This document shows, one piece after another, positions 1 to 12,605 of a stretch of DNA of 64,000 bases. The stretch covers positions 2,356,001 to 2,420,000 of the forward strand of contig JALIRH010000019.1 in NCBI GenBank assembly GCA_023055505.1, in the 5' to 3' direction. This DNA is from Callipepla californica brunnescens (Eukaryota; Chordata; Aves; Galliformes; Odontophoridae). The translations under genes were made by a program, and so were the position numbers. Every line of letters begins with the position of its first letter. The first letter of the stretch is position 1. The notes under the pieces were generated by a model, which worked only from the letters and a program-made list of their open reading frames with translations, made no database searches and was not told the origin of the DNA.

Positions 1-356
1 CACATCAGCCAAATGTTGTTGATCTCTGTATTGAGATGTGAGGGGTGAGGCTACAAGTAATCTGACTTTAAATTTTACAACCAGGCATCCTAGTTACTTT
101 AAAGCTTTACATCTGAAGGGTTGTCACATTGCAGGGACTGACTAACTGAAGCAAATATTAGCACTTTGACAGAGGTGTTACAGAAGCTCAAACAATCTAA
201 GAGTGACACACCATCATCCTGTAGACCCTGCACTGGATCTAACAGAACATAGAGAACTGCTAGGTGTGGAGAAGTTTTCTACTGCAATATTAAATATCAC
301 GAGTAATAGGTGTCCTTTAAGATCATATAGGAAATACATGGCAAAGCTTAGTTGTA
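1..356. other. unique sequence, nothing recognised
   Basis: This AT-rich sequence holds no repeat or coding signal that I recognise. The open frame near its end runs directly into the CR1 copy that follows and is not a gene. Confidence 0.5.
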
Positions 357-1100
357 TGATCATAGAATGGTTTAAGTTGGAGGGAACCTTAAAGACTATC
401 CATTTCTGACCTACGCCCAGGGCAGGGACACATCCCTCCAGATCAGCTTGCCTAGATCCCCGTCCAGCCTGGCCTTGAACTCCTCCAGAGATGGGACATC
501 CACAACTTCTCCAAGCATCCTGTTTGAGTGCCTCACCACCCTCTGAGTAAAGAATTTCTTCCTGATGTCTAATCTAAATCTACCCTCTTTTAGTTTAAAG
601 CCACTATCCCTTGTCCTAACAGTATACTATCTGATAAAGAGCTGATCTCCAAATTTTTTGTGGGTCTCTTTAAGTATTGAAAGGTTCCCTCAGAACCTTC
701 TCTTTTCAATACTGATCAACTACAATCCCCTCAGCCCTTCTTCACAGGAAAGGTGCTCCTGCCCTCCTATCATCCTTGTAGTCCTCCTCTGGGCTTGCTC
801 CAGCATGTTCACTTCTTTCTTACTCTGAGGGCCCCAGAGCTGAATTCAGTGTTCCAGGTGGGGTCATGAGAGAGCAGAGAAGAAGGTTCATTATTCTTTG
901 CTTTACATTCAGAAATACTCTATCTTGGTAGGAAAAAAGGGATTGTGTTGCTGTGACTTCTTTTCATGCTTTGATTCTGTACCAGCAGCTCTGAGAGTTG
1001 TACAAGCCCTGACAGATCTCATTTTTTCTGTGCCACATGAACATGAGTCATTACTGACACTTTGATTCCAGGATCTCTAGTCCTTCTGGCCAGCATAGTT
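357..1100 (-). mobile_element. CR1 LINE, 3' part, inverted
   Basis: CR1 is the dominant non-LTR retrotransposon of birds and other reptiles. Read on the minus strand, this copy ends at about 357 with the typical tail (on the plus strand 'catagaatggtttaagttgga'). Going up the plus strand come the usual inverted blocks: 'ccagcctggccttgaactcc', 'accctctgagtaaagaattt', 'agtattgaaaggttccc', 'ctggg-cttgctccagcatg' and 'agggccccagagctgaattc'. Beyond about 905 the match weakens, but a 'ccaggatctctagtccttctg' block near 1070-1090 still fits the CR1 body. Like most copies it is 5'-truncated, and its frames are broken. The tail and the first 550 bases are certain; the upper limit is approximate. Confidence 0.9.
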
Positions 1101-4100
1101 GTATTTACATTACAAATTAAATAGAAAACCCAGAGAGGGATAAAGATTTCTGAAAGTAGAACAAGCCACTACAGTAACTTTCTTTCTGCAGAGCACTGGA
1201 ATGCTGGATGTTAGTCCATTCTATTGCCCTCATCTATATCCTAAGTGATTAAAATTGGTAAAAAAAAAACAAACAAAAAACTCTGTGTAAAGCAATTGTT
1301 GTTGGACAACTCTTGTTATTGCAGCTTGGGGTAAAAATATTCATGGAGCAGAAGTGATTTAACAAGCTGTGTAGTTTCCTGAAGTCAGGCTTTGCCCACA
1401 ATGTAGTTAAACCCCTTCTCTTGTAGGGCATTAGCAGAGAAGTACTTATTGCAGAGTGTGAAAATTGTAGCACAGCAACAGTGTTCTAATATCTCAGTAT
1501 TCTTATTTGCTTAAAGCTTTCCTTAGGTTTAAGACTTGCTTATACACGATTTGGGCGAGGCCTTTGTTTTCTTGCATGTGTGAAGTTTGCATAAACTAGT
1601 AAGAAGAAAGTGAATGTTCTTTAGGTAGAAAGCAGCAGTTACTCAAATCCCAGGTGCAGAAAGGATGCTCAACCCTTGCCAGAAATGCTGCAGACTCTAA
1701 TTGTGGAGTAGCTAGTCTGTAGCCAAGCTGGCTCTGGAGGAAAGATGGAAGTATTTGATCTCAGCTGTGTTACCACCTGTATCACGCCAGGGAAGTTAAA
1801 TGCACTGAAAGAGCTCTGCCTACCATTGATTTTATTTCTTCCAAGTGAAGAATGTGTTGATAAATGGCTGATGAAATGAGGTAGCAGTGGGCAAATGGGC
1901 ACCCTACCATAATCCTTTTTTTTTCTGTCTGGAGCCTCTAACCTTGGCACCGTTAAAAGAGCTGCTACTTTGCAGTAATGGCAATGCTATGAAAGTAAAT
2001 GGTGGGCCAGTTCCTGCTATTTGAGATAATTTGATGAGAATCTGAAGTATAATCAAATCATTTAGAACCAGGAGAAAAATACATTGCTCTGAGAGCTTCA
2101 GACCTTGCTGTTATGGTCCTTCCCTGCCCTTGCCAGTGTTCATTTCTAAAAGATCTCCTTAGATAAAGTGGCATAAAACCAGAGATACGGTTGTGTTGCA
2201 CAGGCACAATTGAAAAGGTGGGAAGAAGCTTTCTATGCACACACCACAGTAACAGGAGAATGTGTAGTGCCTCTAGGCTTCAAAGAGTATCTTAAAAAAA
2301 GTATAAAAACTCCAAAAGACAGAAACAAGCAGAAGGGCAGGCTTCTCTGTCTGAATTTGCTGTCACTGAACATGGAGACAACTTCCCAGTGTGTCATTTT
2401 GTGTCCTGGCATGCTAGTTATGCACTAGGATGGAGTCTTGGGAATGTCTCGTACTGGAACTGTTCTCACTGAAGCTGTAGGTCCTCTATTCAAGGCATGA
2501 TTAAGTGGAGCTTGCTTTAACTGAGAAGCTCAGCCTTAGTTCTCTTGAGTTAATTCCCTACAAATACAGTATAGAGTTACGTGATCCATGAAGAAAAGGC
2601 TAAAAAGAAAACTGAAGAGACAGAAAACCAGCTAACTTAGCATGCGGCAATTAAGAGCTCAAAGTAAGGAATGAATGGCATTAAATTAAATTGAGTTAAT
2701 CAGATTGGGCTGCTCGTTGGGATATTAAAATCTGCAAGAATCAATAACATCACAACTGTCATGTATCAGCTTAGATGATCTATGCTGACTGACCAGTTCA
2801 TGTAATCTTTCATTGTTGAGGATGGTTGGCACCAAGATAAAAGGAAGTAACCAGAATGTTAAATGAGAGGAATAATATATCCAAATATTCAACTGTAAAG
2901 TGAAACGTACACGGCAACAACTTGATTATGTCTAAGCTATGTGAACTGGCCTAGCAGGGTCTCTGGGGAAGACAGCATGCACAGATGGTTAAAGTGGCTT
3001 CTCAGGGCGATTTGGGAGCACTGGTAAAAGCCTGGAAACAGGCTGGCTAAAAACGTCACGTCAAAGCAGTGCTGCATCAGAAAATGGGCTTTTCAATTAA
3101 ATGTAATTCTTCATTAAAAATGTAACTGTGAAATGCCACACCGTTCAGGAGAAAACCCTCTGGTAATCAGAGAGGAAGCCAAAAAAGACTTTATCTTCTT
3201 ACGGGGATCTTTGAAGATATTTGAATTATTTTTGTAACATTGTTCTGGAGAGGTTAAGTACAAAAGTTATTATCTTGCTTGAATAATTCTAAAGTGACTA
3301 TGTTTAATTTTTACCATAGTTTCATTTCAGGTTGAAATGGCTTGAAGGGAGTGATGAATGATGCCTTGTCTAGTAGAGGCACCTTCCTGTGCACAATAGT
3401 GCTTTGTTTTACACATCTATCAAAGAAATAACTGTGGTGTTGGAAATGACACATGGATTTCTCTCTGGCAATAAAGGACCTGACTGGCTGTGTTACATTA
3501 TAGTGATGGTTGCAATATAACAATCTTGATGGATAAAACAGTATCTAACCTTTGGGCTGGGCTGTTTAGGTCACCAGTTTAAAATTGGAGACCATCCATA
3601 CCAGTTTACATTTCCATCCTTATCGTCTAACATCTGCTTTTGTTCTGTGTAGCTGATGCCTGAATTTTCACATGCTATAGAAGTTCTAATGCCTATTTAC
3701 TCTACAAATGGCAGTGTATTTTGTCTGATTTGCCACACTTGCTTTGTACTTTTACTTGTAGTCATCTTCTCTTCTGAGAGTCCATATTTAATATTCTTAA
3801 CTGCAGAGCAGATCAAATCCATCTCTGTGAAGATGAGCTTTTGAACTTGATGGTGAGTGAATGATTGACAGGGTGCAAGAATTTTTGTGTCAAGGCTGTG
3901 ACATGTCATTTGTTGAAAAAGCTATTCAGTTGAACGCTGTACTCATCTGAAAGCTAGGAGAGTGAGGAATATGCCAGCTTCTCAAAAGAATGCTGCTTGA
4001 TGTCTAGTGGCACCATTAGTGACATTTCGATGCTAATGAACAAGGGAGCACTTTCTGCTCTGAAAATTATGCTTTTTAAGGTTAGAAGAGGATGTTTTAT

Positions 4101-7100
4101 GAAGTCTGCGCTTCACTGTTGCAACCCATATAAATGTCCAGTTTTGCAGCAGATAATGAAGTCACAGCTTGTGGATTGCCATAGTCTATAGAGTGTTTGC
4201 TGATCAGATGGTGTTAAAAACTGCGTGAAAGACAGCTGAAACAGTTTAAATGCTTCCCTGCTGGTGCTTCTCTGTATAAGCAATTGCTCTAGGTGCCATG
4301 TGGATGTTAGAGGTGTGTTAATGGGAGAAGTGGAAGATGTTGGGAAGATTGTCTCTATTAAATTGAGTTCTCCAATGTGAAAGAAAGCTTAAGAATTGCA
4401 GAGTTGGCGTGACAGAAGTTAATACTCTACTCCCAAGTGTGCAAACCTAAAATCTTGCAAATATTGAGTGCAACCACACAGCTGTCTGAAATATTGTTAT
4501 TAATTACCAGCTGTTTCCTTGTTTTGTGACAACAGGCTGCAAATGAGAAAGGGCAGTTCAAAGAGCTGTGTGGATGTGAACTTTCTAGTTTAAAGCTATA
4601 GCTTCTCTGGTGTAAGGAACTTGTCTTGGAATTTGCTTCTGAATGAACTGGTTAGGTCAACTGACCCTTTACCATAGTGTTGTTGCTTGAAGGAATTAGT
4701 AGAAGCGAGAGAGAGAAAATACTTCTTATTAAAGAATCTGCAGATTCCCAGCCTCATCCTCCCAAATCTAATATGGGCTTAATTATTTTAAAAAGGATCT
4801 CTTTGGATTTGTGTTTCCTAATGTTGTATAGGAATGATACAGAAGTCCTAAGCAAATTCTAAGAAAGTCTAGGTATCCTTTAATTCACCCTGCTCGGATT
4901 AGGGTCATTTCTCCACAGGATTTTCTTTTCCTTATGCTTTAAAATTCTTAGAATAATGCATTTTTTGGGGGTGTAGAAGAGGTAGAAAAGTTCTCTGGAG
5001 ACCAATTATTCCTAACATTGGAGGTCAGCTACCCTGGGGCTCTGGTTATAGATTTCATTCTTTTTCTTACAGATACTGGTAAGTTGCCACATCTCTCCCT
5101 CTTTCATATTCTACAGCCACAAGTGGTCTGTCTAATGACAGCAGCACAGCCTAAAAGATCAGAGCACTGAGCATGCACAGACATGGCTATTGTTTTTCCT
5201 TCTGATGAAGGCACCATATGCTGGTTGCTTTACTTTGAGTTTTTTGAGAACAAAATTCATTAAAATCTTTTCACTGCTCTTTTTCCTGAGACAAGGCTGG
5301 CTAGGGAGATAGAGGAACACCCTCCTGCTATACCATCTCCCTGAAACTGTGGCCGCAGATGCTGTCTTGGCTGCTGGTAACAGTGTTAGAATGGCAGCAG
5401 CCTTCTGCAAAAGTGGCTTAAAAATAGACCCATTTGGTTATGCTTGTTCCCTTAAAGGGACACTGTCAGTTTGATTTAGTCCTAGCATTTTAGCTTGCTT
5501 GCTCTCAGCTGTGCCATCTCTTCCAAGTTGCCAGCCAATTTGGCCAGCTTTGCAATGGGGTCGATATTGTTTTATATACAGGCAAATATGCTTTGAATAT
5601 AGTGAAATAAAGTTTTACTAAACCTGGTAAATTGATGACACTTTTTGTTGTTGTTGTTGTTGCCTGGGTCTGTTACCATCAGTGTGAAGCACAACTAGCA
5701 TTCTCGGGCCACTGCTGTCACCCTTGAAGTCCTTGTGATGTCAGGTTACTGGCATTGAGTACAGCTAGGCATGTGCTTTGAAAATACATCTCTGTTCTTC
5801 ACAGTACTGCTTTGTTGCTCGTTTTCTGAGCTGGAAATGATGTTTCTCACTTTCTCCCTTTTCTGCTGAAATTAATTTGGGTAATGTAGTGGGGTAAGAT
5901 GGGGAACGCTCAGTCACCATCTCCCAAGTACTTTCTATCCCCTTAAGGCCCAGAGGACCTTGTGAGAGTGCTTTCTTGAAATTACTAAGCCTCTTGAGAT
6001 TTTGCCTTTTGTGACCTCCCTTCTTCAGAACAACACAATGCTGCTAGTGTGTCAGCAGGCAAATAACAAGCTTGGCCTGCAGCACCTCAGACGAGACCTC
6101 TGTCATCTACCATTTTGGAGGAGTTGTCACATCCAAATGTCTCAACTCTGCCTAAAGTAAACACAGTTTGTATTATATTGCATTGTAGCCCTGGGGAGCA
6201 GAACAGCTACTTTCATGACTGTAGTGAGCAGTAAGCAGACTCTGGGTTCAATCCTGAAGGTTTCTTACTTCATTTTCTCATTGCTTACAGTGCTTGTTCT
6301 CGTCTGTGCAGTGGTATGGAGATTGATAGCACTTAGCAAAGGCTGCGAAAGCTGATTGGAAAAGGCTGAGAAGGGATTGTTGAAATGTGATTTCATGCAG
6401 CTACACCTGGCTTTGCAATGGTACTGTCAATTTAATTTCCTCCTCCTCCCCCATCTTCTCCATGTTAACTACTTCCTTCCCTTCTGGTGCTGTATTGTCC
6501 TTCTGCAATGCCTTTGTTATCCTTTGACATATCCCAATCACTTATGTCAGCTTATCACTTCCATCTAGGCCCTCTGGCCTCTTCTTAGCCTGATTTCCAC
6601 TCGTCTATTCTTTTTTTTTTCATAAGGAGTTAGATGTTTGCTGACATTTCTACACTTCTCCATCTCCTAGCTTTGAGACTGCAGCATTTATTTCAGTTAG
6701 AGTCTGCCTGGGAGGCTTGAATGCACAGGTGTCTTCTATCATGAGGAAACAAATGGTTTAAGTTGTGGTGGGCTCTTGTGGTCACACTAGTTTGCAGCCT
6801 GGGACCAAACTGCTTGAATTGTGGCAGAGTTCTGTGGTCTTCTCCCTGTTCCTGTGGGATGGACAGGTTAGTGGACAACTGTGGAAGGCTTTTCTCAGAC
6901 ATCTTGCAACTCTAGCCTTCGTAACTGGGTGATATAAGTCCTTGGAGGCATGTTAGATTGTGGTACCTGCTAGCTAGTGTTTTTGACTTTTGTCCTGTTG
7001 TTTCTCAAGATTTAATCCTGATTTAGTTGTGCTATGGTGAGATGATTGAGGCACGCCTTGTGCTAGGTAAATTTGTGCTGGAGACAGTTTGTCCCATGCA

Positions 7101-7149
7101 AGCATAAGCGGTTTGTTCAACACCAGCATGTCTGTCTCTTGGGGTTACT
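1101..7149. other. unique non-coding sequence
   Basis: About 6 kb without a recognisable gene. It holds an A-rich patch at 1260-1280 and a (TTG)6 microsatellite at 5645-5662. The open frames here (for example 83 codons on the minus strand at 5159-5410) show no domain I recognise and no consistent splice framework. I see no RNA gene. Confidence 0.5.
5645..5662 (+). repeat. (TTG)6 microsatellite
   Basis: Six perfect TTG units follow a short T run. It is an ordinary short tandem repeat, possibly variable in length. Confidence 0.9.
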
Positions 7150-8545
7150 AATGCTTGTTCCTGGATCTATGGAGAATGTTCCACAAACCTGGAAGAAACT
7201 TAATTGTGTTAGTGTATAAAACGGGTAAATAAGGCAAACCTGGTAATTATAGCCTTGTCAACTTGACGTTGATCCTCAGCAAAATAATGAAATGGCTGAT
7301 AAGGTGATTTGAATAGCGAAGAGTTAAAGAGAATAATATAATTAATGTCACTCAAGATGAGTTTATGGAAAATAGATCTTGTCAAACTAACTTGATATCT
7401 CTTTTATGATAAACTTAATTGACTACAGAAAATACTTCAGATATCTTTAAAGCAGTTGACTTGCTACCACAGGACATTTTAGGGGAAAAAAAGAAAAAGA
7501 TACGGAGTTTACATGGCACACACTAATAACATTACTAACTGCCTGGTTGTGACAAGTTTCTAAATGTGATGTTAAGCTGGTAAACAAAGAATCAATGCTG
7601 AGTGGATGTGTTTTCAGTAAGGTCCTGCGGCAAAGTGTTCATAACTCTGTTGTCTGATTTTATTTTTTTTAATAGTTGAATGTGGGAGAAATAACAGATT
7701 GTTGGTGGTTAAAGCCTGAAGACTTGCTATCCCCATGCCTTGTGACATCTGGGGGGAAATGGCATTTTGCAATACTGGGTTTCCAAGCCAGAAGTACCAT
7801 CTAGAAGAACGTCATAAGCAAGTGTCGAGCTTTCTAGTGCACTGAATGTTAAATATGGTATCTAGAAACTAAAGAGGTCACTCTTGCAGAGTGGAAGACT
7901 CTCTGGGGAAAGGGAGAACGCTGAGCAGCACTTGAGACACCTCCTTAATAATCATTTTTCAGGTTACTAGAAGGATTAGCGAGGTCTTTCAGTGTAAAAA
8001 TGAGGAATTGTTAAGTGAGAGTCAGGAGGTAATTCTTTAGTCACTGGTGCAATTTCTTTTGTGATACTGTACCTCAGTCTTGTTTCAACAGTGCTAGAAG
8101 GATTCTGACAAATTGAAGAAGTATCAGAGGCAATCTGTCAGAATGATTAAAAGGTCTGAAAAACATGTCCTTCAGTGACATGCTCTGAGAGCACAATCTG
8201 CTTAGTTTATTGAATTGAGGTTTTAGAGGTGGCTTGACCAGTCTGTAAGTACCTATATTAGGACCAGAAGCATTCTTCCATTTAGCTGACAAGTGATTGC
8301 TGCTTGCTGCAAGCTGAAGCTACGAAAGAAGAAAAAGCCCTGTTTGAAAAGAATGAGGGTAATTAACCATTGGAGTGTTTTAACAAGGAAGGGCGGTTGT
8401 GGATTTGCGATCATTAGCAGTCTCACTCGACATTGTGCTCTGGTTGAGGCAGGGAATTCATTTAGGGGGTGGTACGATCTGTGTTTTATAGGAGGTCAGA
8501 CAGGATGATTGCTTTGGTGTCTTTGAGCTGTAGGATCTCTGAGCA
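7150..8545 (+). mobile_element. old decayed CR1-like LINE
   Basis: The stretch 7195-7470 reads like an eroded reverse-transcriptase region of an old CR1 family. Successive blocks are 'cctggtaattatagccttgtcaa', then 'caagatgagtttatgg', 'gatcttgtcaaactaac' and 'gacttgctaccacaggac', in the order expected for the motif series that ends in a 'YNTK..VPQD'-like frame. At 8105-8170 'agaatgattaaaaggtctga.aaacatg' matches the later 'TKMIKGLENM' block. At 8490-8540 'ggtcagacaggatgattgctttggtg' matches the 3' end block. Many substitutions and indels destroy the frame, so it is much older than the copy at 12331-12605. The section 7680-8070 is only weakly recognisable, and limits are approximate. Confidence 0.75.
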
Positions 8546-10691
8546 CATTACTCCAATTCTTGTCAGTGCTGGCCTGTCCAGGATTGCTCCCACATGTTAA
8601 TGCTTGAAGAAGAAGCTCTCTCTTGTTTTAACTTGTGTAAAATGGATGCCATTTAACAAAATTAGACATTAGTTCATGTAATGAATAACCTTGATTTTAT
8701 CAATTTGCAGCTCTATTTTCTGCGATTTGACAAGTTTAAGTGGCATTCAAGTAGCTTTTCATGTAAGGTGTCACTCTGTTTCCTTACTAATGCCTGAGCA
8801 AGTACCTTGCCTATTGTCAGGTTGTTAATTCTCTGTTATTAAGTACTCAGGTGCTTCTTCATTGAAAGGACTGTCAGCTGCTAATGCAGAATAGTTTAGA
8901 TTAAGAATCCAACCTGCTGGAGGCTCTTCTGCTTTTCCGGACCAGTGTCTTACAACATGAGAGTTCTCTTTCCAGTAAGTTCTTTTCCTTTCCCTCTAGA
9001 AAAATTACAATTACTGAAGAGGAAAATGCATTCTACTCCTATGTAAAGCATAGATGCACATGTGCAGTCCTTCCTGCTTCATTGAATACGAGATGAGTGG
9101 TTTCCTGCTTCTGCGTTACTGGTTCAGATGATGTTGTTCTGATTGTGCTAATAGTTGTATCATTTGGAGCTTAGCAGGATTCAGTTGCTTGCCTGACTTT
9201 ACCTCACAGTTGAGAGGCACTGCTTTAGGACCTGGCAGACCTGAAATCATTTTTTAAGCTGTCAGAGGTCTCTGGTGTAATTCTAAATCTTAGTTTCCTG
9301 TACTCAGAAAAATCTGAATAATGTCAGAGTTCTCCCTCTGACGTTTTGTTTGTCTTGCCCTGATAATGCTTAGGGACTTCGGGTTACTGAATGCTTCCTT
9401 GGCTTTTCCTGAGAACCTCTATGTGCAGTACAGTAGACAGACCTGAGAATCTTGTCATTGTTTCTGTTTCTCAGCTCATAGATCCTACTGTAATTGCTAA
9501 TTAACTAATCCGGGGGGTTTGATGCTTTTATTGCTGCCTAGAGGCCTACAATATCTGGGTAATGGACACGCACACATGCCTCAGAAGACCTTTCTAGAGG
9601 CTGGTTGCTGTGTCCCATCTCTTGCCACTCTAGCAGCACAGGTTGGACTATACTGTGGTCACGTAACAGAATGGCCTGTGTTAGATCAGTGGAGATGGTG
9701 GATACGTGTTAAAGTGCCGTTGTGTACAAGACTTCTTCAGTTGTCTGCATCTTTGTTATGGTGTGGGTTTTTTGCTTGTTTGTTTTTTAAAATTAGATGA
9801 TAGACAGGAACTATGCTTCTGGTGTAACTTAGTGGTAGCCTAAACAAAGGAAAGTATTTGTGAAGGAGGCTTCTATACTAATACAGTTGGATAATATTGG
9901 AATAGAACCATTGTTAGCACAACTGGAGCTGTATCTCACTGCTTGGTTTTCATGAAGCATCATTCTGAAACAGCCAGGTATTAAGCTTGGACCATACTTG
10001 CCTCTGACTTTAGTGTGGTCACAGTATGATCAGAACCTAATACCCTTTACTTCTGCTTCTTGCCTTACAATGTTTCTGCTGGTGGAAACTGTATGCCTCC
10101 AGTCTGAAGTGACATATATCCTTTAGCAGGTGAGAGAAATATAGACATTTTGATTTCTTCACTGTTCATTTCCCCACTGTCATCTGGGAGCACGTTCCTT
10201 ATGCTCTGTTTGGTTCCGTCTTTTGCCATCAGCATGACTGTCTTTGTAAAGTGAGGACCCCCTGTCTGAATATGAAATAAGGAGTCAGGTGGGGAATCTA
10301 TTGTTAATTATGCACTGTAGTGTCGTTCAGCTGCTTGTATAATGCCTAATTGAAGTGGTTATATTCTATTGTCTCTCAGGCTCTTTAACTGAGAAGTTAA
10401 TCGGGTAAAAGTGAGCAACAGCTTTGAATCCCTCGCTGTCCGGCTTCATGTTTTCCTTCTTTAGCAGAAACTTAAAAAAAATTAAAAAAAAAGTTGCTGT
10501 TAAGATGATTGTATATAAATGCTATATCCTGTGGTTCATGGTAGGCTCCCATGCTTGTACTCTGAAGATACAAAGGGTTGGATTTTAACTGGAATGTGTA
10601 TGGCTGAGTGCAGAGGTTAACCTCCTTGTGTTGTTGTTTAACTGAACTTGTTCACAGGCAGGGGAAGTTTCTAATAACTGGAAAAGTGGTG
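8546..10691. other. unique non-coding sequence
   Basis: No repeat, RNA gene or exon is recognisable. The 93-codon plus-strand frame at 9519-9800 has a low-complexity hydrophobic end and no visible domain. It is best treated as chance. Confidence 0.45.
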
Positions 10692-10746
10692 GTGAAACTA
10701 TGTAGTCTTTAAAGGTCCCTTCGAACCCAAGCCATTCTGTGATTCA
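10692..10746 (+). mobile_element. CR1 3' tail fragment
   Basis: The sequence 'ctttaaaggtcccttcgaac' followed by 'ccaagccattctgtgattc' is the extreme 3' end of a CR1 element in sense orientation. It is followed by an A/AAC-rich patch. Only about 55 bases are recognisable, so this is either a severely 5'-truncated insertion or a remnant. Confidence 0.8.
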
Positions 10747-12295
10747 AAACAACAACAAATCCTAGCGTTGCATGGGAGAATTTGTAGCATTTTTGTCTAT
10801 TATTTAATCTCAATTGTAACCTTTTTGCCCCTCATCAACTGTAGTTATTTTTTCAGTATAGCATAAGCTGCATCCTTCTGTCTTTGAAATTAATTGGCTC
10901 ATATTCAGCACCAAAGATATTTGACCTTTGAAGTGTATTGCTTTATCTGAATGGTTGGGGAAAGCTGGGCAAGAAAGAATAGCTTCCGCAGTTATGTAGG
11001 GCAAGAAAGCTTTTGAGGTTACAGAGGCGTTGACAGGAAAGAAGAAAATAAGTGATGGTTTATTTTATTTTTTTCCCAAAGTAGATGTGAACTGATTGCA
11101 AAACCTGGATCAAATATCTCTCAACTTAGGGAAGTCTGGATCTGAATGTAGTTGATGTCTTAGTTCTGTTGACGATAAGCATATTTTCAGCCCAAGTACT
11201 TGATGAAATACTGATCCGTTCTCTGTAGTAACCAACATGAATGACCTCAGCAAGCAGCAGATAGGCAGGGATAGGGGAATTTTGCACTGTGGCCTATTTT
11301 TTAAGCATTTTATGTTGGAGAGTGCTGTCATTAAAAATGTAGTTTAATCACAACTTAAAGAACTATCAGCCTGCCATGGAAATCATGTTCTATCTTGTTC
11401 TTCCCCCTCAAGAAAAAAATTGATCTTTCAGATGTAAAGCAGAGATACAGAGAAAAATAAATAGAGGATATTTTCATCTTATCATTTTAGTGCTGGTTTA
11501 TTTAGTTGAATGAGGTCATTTGTAAATTGTGTGTAGTTGGCATCTTCTTTTTTGGCTTGATTCAGTATTCAGCAAGTGGTTTTCTTATGGCAGATCTTGT
11601 GCTGAACGGGATTTCTAATCCTTAGGTATGGATAATGTTTTTAAAATACTAATTATTGATTTCACTTGGATCATTTAAAAAATAAATTAAAAAATAAAAC
11701 TGTTCTTGTGAATTCTGTTGGATTTTACCTGGGCTTCTGTCAGCACATCAAATAACATATCTAAAGAAAATATGCAAAGAAACCCTTAATTGTGCTGAGT
11801 TAAGAGAAGGCTGGCATATGTATGAGAAGTTGTATCACTTCAAATTGGTGCTGGGAGAACTGGATGCTTGTGGTTACAAGAACCTCAAAGTATGTTGTTC
11901 TTACCCACGTTTAATTTTGAAATGAATTCATGTAGGATAGAGGTTTCAATTTTGCAAATCCTAATTACTTCAGCAAGTATGGAGCCATGAAAATAATATA
12001 TACCTATGTTTAAGTCCTTAATTTGTGTTGAGGTGCATGAGTATCAGTACCTGAATTTGTGCACTGAAGCTGAAAGTGGAGCAGTGTTAGGAAGAGCTAT
12101 GAATTGGAACATAGGTTTGCATTCAAGGTGCCTGATGAATGGCTTGATATAGTAAAAAGAAAAATGAATTCGACTCTGATAACTTGAACAGTCTTTTAAG
12201 AATTTAAAGCAAAACACACAAATATTTTTTTCATTTTGTGTATCTGCACTTGCCTTAGTTTTGAGTTTTGTTTTCAGTAATTTCTGATTTTAAGG
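10747..12295. other. unique AT-rich sequence
   Basis: AT-rich sequence without recognisable genes. A patch at 11676-11700 is almost pure A/T. The minus-strand frames around 10810-11331 have no recognisable domain. Confidence 0.45.
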
Positions 12296-12328
12296 TTTTT
12301 TTTTTTCTTTTTCTTTCTTTTTTTTTCC
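12296..12328 (+). repeat. pyrimidine tract (T/C-rich)
   Basis: A 33-base run of T with scattered C is followed by 'ccag' and then the 5' edge of a CR1 fragment. It looks like a splice acceptor, but the sequence beyond is CR1, so it is more likely a simple repeat that happens to abut the insertion. Confidence 0.8.
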
Positions 12329-12330
12329 AG

Positions 12331-12605
12331 CAGGGTGCAGTGATAGGATGAGAGGAAATGTTCACAAACTGAGGCATAGGAAGTTCCACACAAATATGTG
12401 TGGGAACTTCTTTGCAGTGCAGTGATGGAGCACTGGCACAGGCTGCACAGGGAGGTGGTGGAGTCTCCTTCTCTGGAGACATTCAAGACCCACCTGGACA
12501 CCTACCTGTGCAACCTGGGCTAGGGAGCTCGTTTGACAGGGGGGTTGGACTCGATGATCTCTAGAGGTCCTTTCTAGCTCCTATAATTCTGTGATTCTCT
12601 GATTT
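12331..12605 (+). mobile_element. CR1 LINE 3' end with ORF2 terminus
   Basis: This is a sense-orientation CR1 3' end. In one frame 12446-12523 encodes the usual C-terminal stretch of the CR1 reverse-transcriptase protein (HREVVESPSLETF, then KTHLDTYLCNLG) and ends in TAG at 12521-12523. A short 3' UTR follows with 'gggttggactcgatgatctc' and then two octamer-like units, ATTCTGTG at 12586-12593 and ATTCTCTG at 12594-12601. The upstream section (12331-12445) is open CR1 sequence with substitutions. The copy is 5'-truncated and cannot be active. It is the least eroded CR1 in the window. Confidence 0.92.

Noticed and set aside
6240..6265. tRNA T-loop-like GGTTCAATCC
   Set aside because: No cloverleaf stems or anticodon arm can be formed around it.
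8293..8508. 71-codon plus-strand frame as a gene
   Set aside because: It lies inside the old CR1-like LINE.
12296..12330. Pyrimidine tract plus CAG as a splice acceptor
   Set aside because: The sequence after it is CR1, so an exon starting there would consist of repeat DNA.
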